This document shows, one piece after another, positions 28,713 through 37,438 of a stretch of DNA of 42,090 nt (positions within the stretch are counted from its first letter, which is position 1; each line of letters starts with the position of its first letter). Both the position numbers and the translations under genes were made by a program. Below the pieces are notes generated by a model. The model saw only the letters and a program-made list of their open reading frames with translations, was not told the DNA's origin and searched no databases. The stretch comes from Streptomyces diastatochromogenes. GTDB lineage: Bacteria > Actinomycetota > Actinomycetes > Streptomycetales > Streptomycetaceae. The DNA lies in contig LRTP01000400.1 of the NCBI GenBank assembly GCA_001550305.1, positions 1 to 42,090 of the forward strand, read 5' to 3'.

Positions 28713-30161
28713 ATGCTCACCCCCACAAGGCCCCGCCACAGACTCGCCGTCGCCCTCACCGCGCTCGGCGTGCTGCTCACGGGAGCCGCGCTCCAGACGA
28801 CCACCGCCGCCCCCGCGCACGCGGCCACCACCCATCGCGTCCTGTTCGACAACGGCCACGCCGAGACGGCGGGCAACGCCGACTGGATCATCTCCACCAG
28901 CCAGCCGAACCCGCTGAGCGAGGACTCCTCGCCGTCCTCCGAGACCGACTGGACCGGCGCGCTCTCCTCGTGGGGCGTGGCCCTGCAGAAGACCGGCGAC
29001 TACAGCCTGGACACGCTGCCTTCGGGCTCCAAGCTGACGTACGGCGGTACCTCGGCCACCGACCTGTCGAACTTCGACACGCTGGTGCTGCCCGAGCCCA
29101 ACACGCTCTTCACCACGGCCGAGAAGACCGCGATCATGACGTTCGTGAAGAACGGCGGCGGTCTGTTCATGATCTCCGACCACACCGGCGCCGACCGCAA
29201 CAACGACGGCTACGACGCGGTGAAGATCCTCAACGACCTGATGACCAACAACAGCGTCGACTCCACCGACCCGTTCGGCTTCTCCGTCGACTCGCTGAAC
29301 ATCAGCTCGGGCCACCCGGCGGCGATCAGCGACAGCACCAACGCCGTCCTGCACGGCTCGTTCGGCACCGTCACCAAGAGCCTCATCGCCAACGGTACGA
29401 CGGCCACGCTGAACCCCGCCGACAACTCGGCGGTCAAGGGCCTGCTCTACCGCTCCGGTTACTCGGGCAACACCGGGGCCTTCTTCGCCACCAGCACCTT
29501 CGGCAGCGGCCGAGTGGCGTTCTGGGGCGACAGCTCACCGATCGACGACGGCACCGGCCAGTCCGGCAACACCCTCTACGACGGCTGGAACGACACCGGC
29601 GCCACCAACGCCGCCCTCGCCCTGAACGCCACCGAGTGGCTCGCGGGCGGCAGCAGCAGCGGCGGTGGCGGTGGAGGGGGCGGCGGTACCTGCACGGCCG
29701 CCCAACTGCTCGCCAACCCCGGCTTCGAGTCCGGCAACACGTCCTGGACCGCGACCAGCGGTGTCATCACCAACAGCTCCGGCGAGGCCGCCCGTACGGG
29801 CTCCTACAAGGCCTGGCTGAACGGCTACGGCTCGGCCAACACGGACACGCTCTCCCAGTCGGTCACCATCCCGTCCGGCTGCGCGGCCACCCTGAACTTC
29901 TATCTCCACGTGGACACGGCCGAGACGACCACCACCACGGCCTACGACACCCTCAAGGCCCAGGTGCTCAACAGCAGCGGCACGGTCCTGTCGACGCTCG
30001 CCACGTACTCGAACCTGAACGCCGCGTCGGGCTACACGGTGCGCAGTTTCGACCTGTCCAGCTACGCCGGGCAGACGGTCACCGTCAAGTTCACCGGCAC
30101 CGAGGGCTCCACCCTGCAGACGTCGTTCGTCCTCGACGACACGGCGCTCAACGTGAGCTGA
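28713..30161 (+). CDS. Secreted two-domain protein (GATase1-like N-domain, beta-sandwich C-domain)
   Basis: A 482-residue exported protein with a Sec signal peptide ending APAHA (about residue 38). The N-terminal domain (about 40-310) reads like the class-I glutamine-amidotransferase-like or DUF4350 fold: [48 protein letters not shown] and [18 protein letters not shown] poly-Gly linker separates it from a jelly-roll domain beginning [17 protein letters not shown] and ending [12 protein letters not shown]. That domain type is found at the C-terminus of many Streptomyces secreted hydrolases and may bind carbohydrate. No catalytic Cys-His pair is clear, so I do not name an activity. The ATG at 28713 is chosen because GGAGG lies eight nt upstream; the ATG at 28698 overlaps that ribosome site. 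Confidence 0.78.
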   Translation: MLTPTRPRHRLAVALTALGVLLTGAALQTTTAAPAHAATTHRVLFDNGHAETAGNADWIISTSQPNPLSEDSSPSSETDWTGALSSWGVALQKTGDYSLDTLPSGSKLTYGGTSATDLSNFDTLVLPEPNTLFTTAEKTAIMTFVKNGGGLFMISDHTGADRNNDGYDAVKILNDLMTNNSVDSTDPFGFSVDSLNISSGHPAAISDSTNAVLHGSFGTVTKSLIANGTTATLNPADNSAVKGLLYRSGYSGNTGAFFATSTFGSGRVAFWGDSSPIDDGTGQSGNTLYDGWNDTGATNAALALNATEWLAGGSSSGGGGGGGGGTCTAAQLLANPGFESGNTSWTATSGVITNSSGEAARTGSYKAWLNGYGSANTDTLSQSVTIPSGCAATLNFYLHVDTAETTTTTAYDTLKAQVLNSSGTVLSTLATYSNLNAASGYTVRSFDLSSYAGQTVTVKFTGTEGSTLQTSFVLDDTALNVS

Positions 30162-30173
30162 GCACGAACGAGC

Positions 30174-30207
30174 GAGAGGGCGGGCCCGGAAACGGCCCCG
30201 CCCTCTC
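30174..30207 (+). terminator. Hairpin terminator after the secreted protein gene
   Basis: GAGAGGGCGGG (30174-30184) pairs perfectly with 30197-30207, and the top continues as CCG-GAAA-CGG after one mismatch. It starts 13 nt after the stop and also serves the convergent glucosaminidase side. Confidence 0.8.
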
Positions 30208-30263
30208 ACTCACCAGCGTTCGGCACGTTCTTCGTCACAAGGCGTGAAACATGTGGGCCACTG

Positions 30264-33020
30264 TCACCCGCCGTGCCGGTTGGATCGGGTGCCGGCCGCC
30301 GGGACGGTCGTCTCCGGTGTGTTCCATCCCGAGACCCGAACCCGGGGGGCCGAACCATGCAGGTCGGTCGTCCGGTAGGTGGCGGTGAGCGTCGTGGACT
30401 CGCCGGGCCACAGGCTGACCTGGTTGTCGGACCACCGAACGGGCAGGACGGGCTTGCCTGCGGCGTCCACGAGGTGCACGTCGGTCAGCAGGGACGGAGT
30501 CTTCCCGGTCCCGGTGTTCCGTAGCGTGACCGTCGTCGTGGACGCGCCGTCCGTGCCGGCCGAGGTCGTGGCCGTCGCCGAAACCGGCACCCGTGCCATG
30601 GAGTTGAGCCCCTTGAGGTCCGCGTAGCTCGTCGTCGGCGTGTAGTACCAGTCGGTCCTGGCCCAGTCGAGGGTGTCGGACTTGGTGGACAGCCAGTAGA
30701 CGTTGCGGCTGACCTCCTTGCCCTCGGCGTCGGTGAGGACGAGGCGTGCCAGGTAGGTCGTCGACAGGCCGCTCACGGAGGACGGCACGGTGAGGGGGGT
30801 GCTGTGGGCACCGTCCCCGTCCACGTCCACCCCGGTCGCCGTCCTGTCGTACTTCTGCGTGCCGTCGGGGTTGAAGAGCGTGACCCGGGCCGTGAGTCCG
30901 GACGCGGAGGCGTGCCGGTTGTTCACGACGATGATCGAACGGGTGTCGTAGGAGTACTGGATGTGCAGCGGCTCGTTCGCCTTCCGGGCCCCGAAGTAGG
31001 CACCGCCCTGGTCGAGGTATCGGTCCATCAACTGCCAGTGCAGCGAGGTCCATCCGCTGTTGAACATCCAGTAGACGACCCCGGTCGCGGGCTGGGCGGA
31101 GTCGGTGGCGTTGCGCCCGTACGCCTCGTACTGCGCGCGTACGTTCTCGTACTGGGCGAGCTGTGCCTTGCGTACGTAGTCGGTCAGGCCGCTCGGCGCT
31201 CCGTACCGTCCCGCGAGCGCGTCGTCGTACAGCTTGAGCGTGCCGAAGGTCGACGACGGTGAGCGGTGGTACTGCTTGGTGGTCGGGCTCTTCCACAGGG
31301 TGTCCAGCTCGGCGGGTGACATCATGCGACGCAGGGTGTCGAGGGTGGGGATGTCGGGGCCCGCGCTGGTCTCGGAGTTGAAGCCGGTGGCGCCGCCCTC
31401 GCGCTTGGCGTACCAGTAGTTCGGCGGGATCCAGTCGTAGGGACCGGTCATCTTCATGCCCGAACTGCCGCTGATCGGAGAGGACTTGTCGGAGGCGGCG
31501 GCGACCACGGGGTTCGGCCAGTCGGCGGCGTCCAGCGCGTCGAGGTAGTTCTTCTCGATCGTCGCGTCCGGCGCGAAGTCGCTGCCGATGAGGAAGGAGA
31601 CGACGCTCGGGTGGTCGCGCAGCCGGGCGGCCTCGGCGGCCATCGACGCCTTGGCGACGGGGTAGTCGGCCGCGGTCCACTGGTCGCCGGCCTCGCTGCC
31701 GTTGACGTTCCCCTCCCATTTGTCGCAGCATTCCCAGCCGGGCAGCGTGAGGATGCCGTACCGGTCGGCGAGGTCGAAGAACTCGTCCGGCTCGAGGTGG
31801 CCCTCGAGGCGGATGGTGTTGAGGCCGAGGTCGAGCGCGTACTTCAGCCGGTCCTCGACATACCTCCGGTCCCAGCGCAGGAACTCGTCCGGGGACCAGC
31901 CGCCGCCCTTGACGAGCAGCCTGCGGCCGTTGACGCTGTACTGCCGGGCGCCGTCGGAGTTGAGGGGCGCCTTCACCTCGCGGATGCCGAAGTGCTCGTG
32001 CGCGGTGTCCGAGGCGCTGCCGCCGACGGAAGCCGTCAGGTCGAGGCCGTACAGCGGCTGTCCGCCCATGCCCGCGGGCCACCACACCTTCGGTGCGCTC
32101 AGCCGCAGGCCGGGGGTGTCGGTGGGGGAGAAGGTGACGGTCTTCGTCTCGTGCGCGGCGAGGGAGACGGTTTTGCTGAAGGAGGCGTCCGGGCCGATGC
32201 TGCCGGACACCGTCGCCGTGACAGGAGCGCTCGTCTCGTTGCGGGCCTGTGCCTTGACCGTCAGGTCCGCGGAGGCGAGCGAGGGGACGGCGAGCTCGGT
32301 GACGACGTGTGCGTCGCGCAGTGCGACCGGACCGCCCCGGCGGACGAGAACGTCACGCACGATGCCCATGTTCTGGTCGGGCGGGGGCTGGAGCCAGTCC
32401 AACCAGCCCATGGTCAGGTTCTTGTTGGGCGTGTTGGGCCGGATGCGGAAGGCCACCGTGTTCGTGCCCGACCGCACCAGCGAGGTGATGTCGAGTTCGT
32501 GCCGTGTGTAGGCGCCCACGACATCGGCGGCGGTGGCGACCTGCCTGCCGTTGACGTAGACGTCGGCCGCCGAGATCACGCCGCTGAAGTCCAGGTAGCT
32601 GCGCTCGGTGGTGTCGGCGACCGTGAAGTCCGAGCGGTACCACCAGGGGACCTGGAAGTCGGCCTTGGGGATCTTCTGCTGGTTGGTCGAGAAGAACGGG
32701 TCGGCGTACTTCCCGTCCGCGAGCAGCGCCGCGAGGACGGTGGAGCGGGAACCCGCGGGGTACCAGCCGCTCGCCGGATAGCCCGGGCTCGAGACGTCGG
32801 ACGCCGCGTCCGTGACCTTGGCCGTCGACTGGATCGCGTACCCGGACAGCGCGGTGGTGCTGCCCGCGGTGGCGGGCACCGGGGTGACCGGCACGCGTGC
32901 GGCCGCGTCGGGTCCCGCGCTCCGGGACCCGGCCCACGCGCTGGTCGAGAGGGTGCACAGGAGGCACAGGGCGACGGCGGCCGTGGCGGAACGCCGTTTT
33001 GGGGCAGGGTGATGGAACAC
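30264..33020 (-). CDS. csxA: Secreted GH2 exo-beta-D-glucosaminidase (CsxA type)
   Basis: A 918-residue exported enzyme that releases glucosamine from the non-reducing end of chitosan oligomers. After the signal peptide (about 1-31, ending SAWA) come the GH2 sugar-binding, Ig-like and barrel domains. The acid/base is Asp481 in IGSDFAPD and the nucleophile Glu550 in FNSETSAGPDIPTLDTLRRMM. Use of Asp in GSD is the hallmark of the exo-glucosaminidase subfamily (Asp469/Glu541 in Amycolatopsis CsxA). Other matching blocks are WYRSDFTV, KGGGWSPDEFLRWD, LPGWECCDKWEGN, WTSLHWQLMDRYLDQGGAYFG and ANEPLHIQYS. It ends after the ISGWNT-like region (VRVSGWNTPETTVPA) and lacks the C-terminal CBM35 of CsxA. 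The GTG at 33020 has AAGGAG six nt upstream. A strong promoter and ROK-type palindrome precede it. Confidence 0.93.
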   Translation of the reverse strand: MFHHPAPKRRSATAAVALCLLCTLSTSAWAGSRSAGPDAAARVPVTPVPATAGSTTALSGYAIQSTAKVTDAASDVSSPGYPASGWYPAGSRSTVLAALLADGKYADPFFSTNQQKIPKADFQVPWWYRSDFTVADTTERSYLDFSGVISAADVYVNGRQVATAADVVGAYTRHELDITSLVRSGTNTVAFRIRPNTPNKNLTMGWLDWLQPPPDQNMGIVRDVLVRRGGPVALRDAHVVTELAVPSLASADLTVKAQARNETSAPVTATVSGSIGPDASFSKTVSLAAHETKTVTFSPTDTPGLRLSAPKVWWPAGMGGQPLYGLDLTASVGGSASDTAHEHFGIREVKAPLNSDGARQYSVNGRRLLVKGGGWSPDEFLRWDRRYVEDRLKYALDLGLNTIRLEGHLEPDEFFDLADRYGILTLPGWECCDKWEGNVNGSEAGDQWTAADYPVAKASMAAEAARLRDHPSVVSFLIGSDFAPDATIEKNYLDALDAADWPNPVVAAASDKSSPISGSSGMKMTGPYDWIPPNYWYAKREGGATGFNSETSAGPDIPTLDTLRRMMSPAELDTLWKSPTTKQYHRSPSSTFGTLKLYDDALAGRYGAPSGLTDYVRKAQLAQYENVRAQYEAYGRNATDSAQPATGVVYWMFNSGWTSLHWQLMDRYLDQGGAYFGARKANEPLHIQYSYDTRSIIVVNNRHASASGLTARVTLFNPDGTQKYDRTATGVDVDGDGAHSTPLTVPSSVSGLSTTYLARLVLTDAEGKEVSRNVYWLSTKSDTLDWARTDWYYTPTTSYADLKGLNSMARVPVSATATTSAGTDGASTTTVTLRNTGTGKTPSLLTDVHLVDAAGKPVLPVRWSDNQVSLWPGESTTLTATYRTTDLHGSAPRVRVSGWNTPETTVPAAGTRSNRHGG

Positions 33021-33135
33021 GGTGGTCTCCTTGGGGGTGGGGAGCATCCGCGCTACGAGACTGCATGTCGGCACAGTGAGGCAGGAGCAAGGGAGGGGAG
33101 GGGCGGGAGCAGGGAGGTGCGAGCCGGGCCTGCAA

Positions 33136-33154
33136 GTTAGGAAACTTTACTAAC
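33136..33154. promoter_or_regulatory. 19-bp palindrome at the csxA promoter, putative ROK operator
   Basis: GTTAGGAAACTTTACTAAC is symmetric except for one base pair and the centre. It begins about two nt past the predicted csxA transcript start, the position of a blocking operator. A related sequence sits at the permease promoter. Confidence 0.65.
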
Positions 33155-33162
33155 TGGCGCAC

Positions 33163-33191
33163 AAGCTAGGCGGCCGAGCAATCCGTGTCAA
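33163..33191 (-). promoter_or_regulatory. Promoter of csxA
   Basis: On the reverse strand TTGACA (33191-33186), a 17-nt spacer and TAGCTT (33168-33163), a near-consensus vegetative promoter. It lies just past the 3' end of the ROK gene, so csxA can be transcribed independently. Confidence 0.7.
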
Positions 33192-33213
33192 TCACCGAAG
33201 GCGAGTGCCCCGC

Positions 33214-34413
33214 TCAGGACGCCGAGCGTCGCTCGAACACCACGTCCCTCGCGGTCCCGAGGGCCGTCGCCACCGCGCCCAGCAGAACCGCGTCCTCGCC
33301 CAGCCGACTCGGCACGATCTTCGGACGCAGCGGCGTGAGCGTACGCAGGGTCTCGCGCACGGGCCGCAGCAGCAGGTCGATGCTGTGGCCCACGCCGCCG
33401 CCGAGCACCACCAGATCGGGATCGAGCACCGCGGCGGCCGCGGCCACCGTGTAGGCGATCCGCTCACCCTCCAGCCGTACCGCGCGCACCGCGGCGGAGT
33501 CCCCCGCGCGCGCCGCGTCGAACACGGCCTTGGCCGTGAGCTGGCCGGTCATGCCGAACTGCCGCGCGGCCTCGACGACGGCCTCCCCCGACACCGCGTC
33601 CTCCAGCTTCTCCGGCTTCTGCAGCCCCGGCCACGGCAGGAACCCGATCTCCCCGGCCCCGCCGCGCGCCCCCGTGAACAGCCGTCCCTCGCTCACCACA
33701 CCCATGCCGAGACCGGTGCCGATCAGGATGTACGCGAACAGCCGGCTGCCCGCGCCGACGCCGTACGTGTACTCGCCGAGCGCCGCGAGGTTCGCGTCGT
33801 TGTGCACCTCCAGCGGGATGCCCAGCTCCTGGCGCATCCGGTCGAACAGACCCGCGCGGCCCCACCCCGGCAGATGCATCGCATACCGCACCCGACGCCG
33901 TTCCTCGTCGTACACGCCCGGCGTGCCCACCACCGCGTGCGCCACCTCGTGTGCTCCCAGGCCGGAGTTGGCGACGACCTGACGGGCGGTGGAGACGACG
34001 AGGTCGGCCATGGCACCCGAACTGCGCGCCCGATTGCGCACATCGGCGCGTGCGACCACGCCGCCGTCCAGATCGGCGACCGCCACCCGCAGCCAGCTGC
34101 GCCCGATGTCGATGCCGAGCGCGTACCCGGCCGCGGGATCCGGGGCGTAGAGCACCGCCACCCGGCCGCGCTCGGGTGCGTGCGTGCCCGCCTCACGCAC
34201 CAGCCCCGCTTCCTCCAGGGCCGCGAGCGCGCTGGAGACCGTCGGCTTGGACAGCCCCGTCTCCCGTGCGAGCTGAGCCCGTGAGGCGGCGCCGCCCGTG
34301 CGCAGCCGGTCGAGCAGCAGCCGCTCGTTGGTACTGCGCAGCCGCTGCCGGTTCCAGGGCTGTTCGGGCTGCGCTATGGCGTCGCTGGCGGGCATCGCAC
34401 CATTCTCACGCAT
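33214..34413 (-). CDS. ROK family transcriptional regulator
   Basis: A 399-residue repressor-type ROK protein. The N-terminal winged HTH reads SRAQLARETGLSKPTVSSALAALEEAGLV. It is followed by a sugar-kinase-like fold with phosphate loop GIDIGRSW, the segment VVGTPGVYD, VHNDANLAALGEY and the ROK signature IGTGLGMGVVSEGRLFTGARGGAGEIGF. The usual zinc-binding CxCGxxGC motif after GEIG is absent: the sequence reads PWPGLQKPEKLEDAVSG. Position between csxA and the permease, with related palindromes at both promoters, suggests it senses glucosamine or a chitosan oligomer and represses both genes, including through a site next to its own start. CsnR, a ROK repressor of chitosanase in S. lividans, is a precedent (recalled). 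I take the ATG at 34413, eight nt after AGAGGG; GTG at 34422 is an alternative. Confidence 0.9.
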   Translation of the reverse strand: MRENGAMPASDAIAQPEQPWNRQRLRSTNERLLLDRLRTGGAASRAQLARETGLSKPTVSSALAALEEAGLVREAGTHAPERGRVAVLYAPDPAAGYALGIDIGRSWLRVAVADLDGGVVARADVRNRARSSGAMADLVVSTARQVVANSGLGAHEVAHAVVGTPGVYDEERRRVRYAMHLPGWGRAGLFDRMRQELGIPLEVHNDANLAALGEYTYGVGAGSRLFAYILIGTGLGMGVVSEGRLFTGARGGAGEIGFLPWPGLQKPEKLEDAVSGEAVVEAARQFGMTGQLTAKAVFDAARAGDSAAVRAVRLEGERIAYTVAAAAAVLDPDLVVLGGGVGHSIDLLLRPVRETLRTLTPLRPKIVPSRLGEDAVLLGAVATALGTARDVVFERRSAS

Positions 34414-34426
34414 GCCTGACACCCTC

Positions 34427-34455
34427 TTGACGCATCTAGTAAGTCTCCTTAACTT
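34427..34455 (+). promoter_or_regulatory. Permease promoter with overlapping ROK-like operator
   Basis: TTGACG (34427-34432), 17-nt spacer, TAACTT (34450-34455). The spacer and -10 contain TCTAGTAAGTCTCCTTAAC (34435-34453), which matches 12 of 19 positions of the complement of the csxA palindrome and has its own TAAG/CTTA dyad. A bound repressor here would block RNA polymerase. Confidence 0.6.
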
Positions 34456-34529
34456 TATCGCCCAGTCAGCCTCGCCGGGCCGGCCGAAGGGGAGCCCGCC
34501 TCCCCGCGTCCCGATATCAGGAGACCCCT

Positions 34530-35984
34530 ATGTCCGGTAGCCCGCCACCCACCGGCGGTTTCGTCCGCCGCGTCGGCCTGTTCCAGGCCACCGCCATCAA
34601 CATGAGCCAGATGTGCGGCATCGGCCCGTTCGTGACGATCCCGCTGATGGTCGCCGCGTTCGGCGGCCCGCAGGCGATCATCGGCTTCGTCGCGGGCGCG
34701 CTGCTGGCCCTCGCGGACGGCCTGATCTGGGCCGAACTGGGCGCGTCCATGCCCGGCTCCGGCGGCAGTTACGTGTATCTCCGCCAGGCCTTCCAGTACC
34801 GCACAGGACGCCTCATGCCGTTCCTGTTCGTCTGGACGGCCATGCTCTTCATCCCCCTGATCATGTCCACCGGGGTGGTCGGCTTCGTCCAGTACCTCGG
34901 CTACCTGGCCCCCGACATGGGCAAGACGACGGGCGACCTCATCGGCCTGGCCGTCGTCGCCCTCGTGGTGCTCCTCCTGTGGCGCGGAATCGAACACATC
35001 GCCCGCATCACGGCGGTCATGTGGGCGGTCATGATCACCTCGGTCCTCCTGGTGATCATCGCCGCGGCCACCGACTTCAGCCCCCATCTGGCCTTCACCT
35101 ACCCGGCGCACGCCTTCGAACTGACCAGCAGCCACTTCTGGATCGGCTTCGCCGCGGGCCTGACCATCGGCATCTACGACTACCTGGGCTACAACACCAC
35201 CGCGTACATGGGCGCCGAGATCAAGGATCCGGGCCGCACCCTGCCCCGCTCCATCGTCTTCTCCATCCTCGGCATCATGGCGATCTACCTGCTCCTCCAG
35301 ATCGGCACGCTCGGTGTCATCGACTGGAACCGCATGACCGATCCGACGGACATCGCCTCCACCTCCGTCGCCTCGGCCGTCCTCGAAAAGACCTGGGGCA
35401 AGGGAGCCGCCGACACGGTCACGGTCCTCATCCTCATCACCGCGTTCGCCTCGGTTTTCACCGGACTCCTCGGCGGTTCGCGCGTCCCCTACGACGCCGC
35501 CCGCGAGCGCGTCTTCTTCCGCCCGTACGCCAAGCTGCACCCCAAGCACCGCTTCCCGATGCTGGGCCTGGCGACCATGGGCGTCATCACGGCGATCGGC
35601 TTCCTCATCGGCCGCCACACCGACCTGGCCACCCTGATCCAACTCCTCACCACCGTCATGGTGATCGTCCAGGCCCTGGCCCAGATCGTCGCCCTCTCCG
35701 TCCTGCGCAAGCGCCAGCCCACCCTCCACCGCCCCTACAAGATGTGGCTCTACCCGATCCCCAGCCTCCTCGCCCTCGTCGGCTGGCTCACGATCTACGG
35801 CTACGCCGACAAGAACTCCCCGGGCCGCCACCCCATCGAATGGTCCCTGGCCTGGGTGGCCCTGGGCTGCGTCGCCTTCGTCGTCTGGGCGAACCTGGAG
35901 AAGGTATGGCCCTTCGGCCCGAAGGAGATCAAGGAGGAGTACCTGACCACCTCGACCCCGGACCCGGAGCCCGCCGGAGCCTGA
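34530..35984 (+). CDS. APC superfamily permease
   Basis: A 484-residue transporter with about twelve membrane helices and the amino acid-polyamine-organocation layout. Helix 1 has the unwound-helix motif ATAINMSQMCGIGPFVTIPLMV. The first half also has ALADGLIWAELGASMPGSGGSYVYLRQAF, the family's classic signature. Later segments include IGIYDYLGYNTTAYMGAEIKDPGRTLPRSI and GGSRVPYDAARERVFFRPYAKLHPKHRFPMLGL. Most family members move amino acids or amines. Here the neighbours (glucosaminidase, ROK regulator) suggest by inference an amino-sugar or a glucosamine-derived substrate. The ATG follows AGGAG by seven nt. It diverges from the ROK gene. Confidence 0.92.
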   Translation: MSGSPPPTGGFVRRVGLFQATAINMSQMCGIGPFVTIPLMVAAFGGPQAIIGFVAGALLALADGLIWAELGASMPGSGGSYVYLRQAFQYRTGRLMPFLFVWTAMLFIPLIMSTGVVGFVQYLGYLAPDMGKTTGDLIGLAVVALVVLLLWRGIEHIARITAVMWAVMITSVLLVIIAAATDFSPHLAFTYPAHAFELTSSHFWIGFAAGLTIGIYDYLGYNTTAYMGAEIKDPGRTLPRSIVFSILGIMAIYLLLQIGTLGVIDWNRMTDPTDIASTSVASAVLEKTWGKGAADTVTVLILITAFASVFTGLLGGSRVPYDAARERVFFRPYAKLHPKHRFPMLGLATMGVITAIGFLIGRHTDLATLIQLLTTVMVIVQALAQIVALSVLRKRQPTLHRPYKMWLYPIPSLLALVGWLTIYGYADKNSPGRHPIEWSLAWVALGCVAFVVWANLEKVWPFGPKEIKEEYLTTSTPDPEPAGA

Positions 35985-36022
35985 ACAGCCCACTGCCCGC
36001 ACCCGCCGACGCACGGAAGGGA

Positions 36023-36127
36023 CCGTGGCGGTACGTCGCAAGCCCGTCGCTTACGTCCGGATCTGGAAACGGCTCCCTACAGGGCAACGCCTGATCCGGC
36101 GGCGACGGGCTCGACGTACCGCCACGG
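36023..36127. repeat. 105-bp inverted repeat between convergent permease and phosphotransferase genes
   Basis: The outer 16 bp pair perfectly (36023-36038 with 36112-36127). After a small bulge about nine further pairs follow (AGCCCGTCGC against GCGACGGGCT), and then an inner CCGGATC/GATCCGG pair (36057-36063 with 36093-36099). The apex has CCCT-AC-AGGG. It begins 38 nt after the permease stop and ends 33 nt from the phosphotransferase stop, so it can act as a two-way terminator. It is far longer than the usual one. Confidence 0.8.
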
Positions 36128-36160
36128 CCCCGACCCACGCACCCACAGCCGGTGCAGCGA

Positions 36161-37360
36161 TCACCCGAGCGACGCGCAACGCAACGCCGCCCGGACCTCG
36201 TCCACCGGATCCCCCCGGTGGTAGGGCCGCTCCGAGGGTTCGATGCCGTCCAGGAACTCCTGATAGCGGACGGCGTACGTGAGATGGGCCAGCGGCTCGG
36301 CGAGATCGAGCGCCCGAGCCGGGTCACTGCCGGGCACCCGGGATTTCCAGGCCGCCACCCAGTCCCGGGCGGCCGCCGCACGACCCGACTCGGGAAGGAA
36401 GCCCTGGACGCGCAGACCGTCGAGCACCGGATTGCCCCAATAGGCATCGGCGAAGTCCATCACGACAGGCGCCCCACCGTCGCTGCGCCAGTTCCCGGGG
36501 TGGAAGTCACCGTGCACCAGTGTGTCGGGCAGACCGCACTCCGACAGAAGCTCCCACCGCCCGGCCAACTCCCGAGCTCCCCGCACCTCCCGCTCGGTCA
36601 ACTCCTCGGCGAGGGGCCCGTCGAGCAGATCACGAACCGCCACCTCGAGAATCGGCGCACGCCAGTCCCGGACCCCCGCCACGGGGCCGCACCCACCCGA
36701 ACCCCCGGAGGCGACCGCGGCCTGCGCGGCGACGAACCGCCCCACCGCGGCGCCGACCGTCGCAGGCGAGGCCCCCCAGCAGTCCTCACCGGGAATGTGC
36801 TCCATCAGGACGCGCCGCTCACCCACGCCGAGGAGCGGGGGAACGAGCCCCGGGTCGACCCCCGCGAACGCGGCGATGACGGCGGCCTCGTCCGCCGCGA
36901 AGCGCGGTGTCGCCTTGAGCCACACCGGACCGCGCGCGGTGGGCAGACGAAAGAGCCCGGACAGATTCCAGGTACGCCGCTGTACGACCGGACCGCTCAC
37001 AGGCCGCCCCGCCGAAGCCAGCTCCCCGGCCGCCCAGTCGAGCAGCTCGCGCAGCCCCTCCGCTCGGGCCCACGGCGATCTGAGCGTCTCCGCACCGTCC
37101 AACACCATGGTATCGACGCGACGTTGATCCAGCAGACCACTCGCCGGACGCTCCAACGCCTCGACGTGGTACGTCACATGACCGTCCCGTCCGCCCGCGC
37201 CCCCCTGCACGTCCAGCAGACGCAGTACCAGCACGGGCACCCCGAGGAGCCCCTCCAGCCACCCCACGACCGGACCCACTTCGGACCACCAGGGGACGTC
37301 CACGGCGAAGGGCCCCGCGCTCCCGAGGTACTCGTCGCCCGAGGTCACCCACGCACTCAC
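36161..37360 (-). CDS. Phosphotransferase family protein (APH/choline kinase fold)
   Basis: A 399-residue protein with an aminoglycoside-phosphotransferase-like kinase fold in its C-terminal half. The Brenner motif is LVHGDFHPGNW, and the Mg-binding segment is VVMDFADAYWGNPVLD. The N-lobe has FRLPTARGPVWLKATPRFAADEAAVI, with the ATP-binding Lys, and LMEHIPGEDCWG. An N-terminal extension (about 1-130) reads DVPWWSEVGPVVGWLEGLLGVPVLVLRLLDV, a layout found in actinobacterial 'phosphotransferase' proteins of unknown substrate. It should phosphorylate a small hydroxyl-bearing molecule; antibiotic resistance cannot be claimed. The start GTG 37360 is provisional because the ribosome site is weak. 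It lies 258 bp downstream of the chaperone operon, past a terminator. Confidence 0.82.
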   Translation of the reverse strand: MSAWVTSGDEYLGSAGPFAVDVPWWSEVGPVVGWLEGLLGVPVLVLRLLDVQGGAGGRDGHVTYHVEALERPASGLLDQRRVDTMVLDGAETLRSPWARAEGLRELLDWAAGELASAGRPVSGPVVQRRTWNLSGLFRLPTARGPVWLKATPRFAADEAAVIAAFAGVDPGLVPPLLGVGERRVLMEHIPGEDCWGASPATVGAAVGRFVAAQAAVASGGSGGCGPVAGVRDWRAPILEVAVRDLLDGPLAEELTEREVRGARELAGRWELLSECGLPDTLVHGDFHPGNWRSDGGAPVVMDFADAYWGNPVLDGLRVQGFLPESGRAAAARDWVAAWKSRVPGSDPARALDLAEPLAHLTYAVRYQEFLDGIEPSERPYHRGDPVDEVRAALRCASLG

Positions 37361-37438
37361 CGTTCTTGTCACCGCGCGAGTGTGAACGACCGGATGCGCT
37401 CCCGGCCAGCGAATAACGGCGGCCGGGACGCGCGCATC

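Noticed and set aside
36008..36145. Target-site duplication flanking the 105-bp inverted repeat
   Set aside because: The flanks share only a loose CCGAC-CACG similarity and no exact direct repeat, so a mobile origin is not supported by the flanks.
36025..36282. Short forward frame of 85 residues over the long inverted repeat
   Set aside because: Highly basic, no ribosome site, and it crosses the repeat and the 3' end of the phosphotransferase gene.
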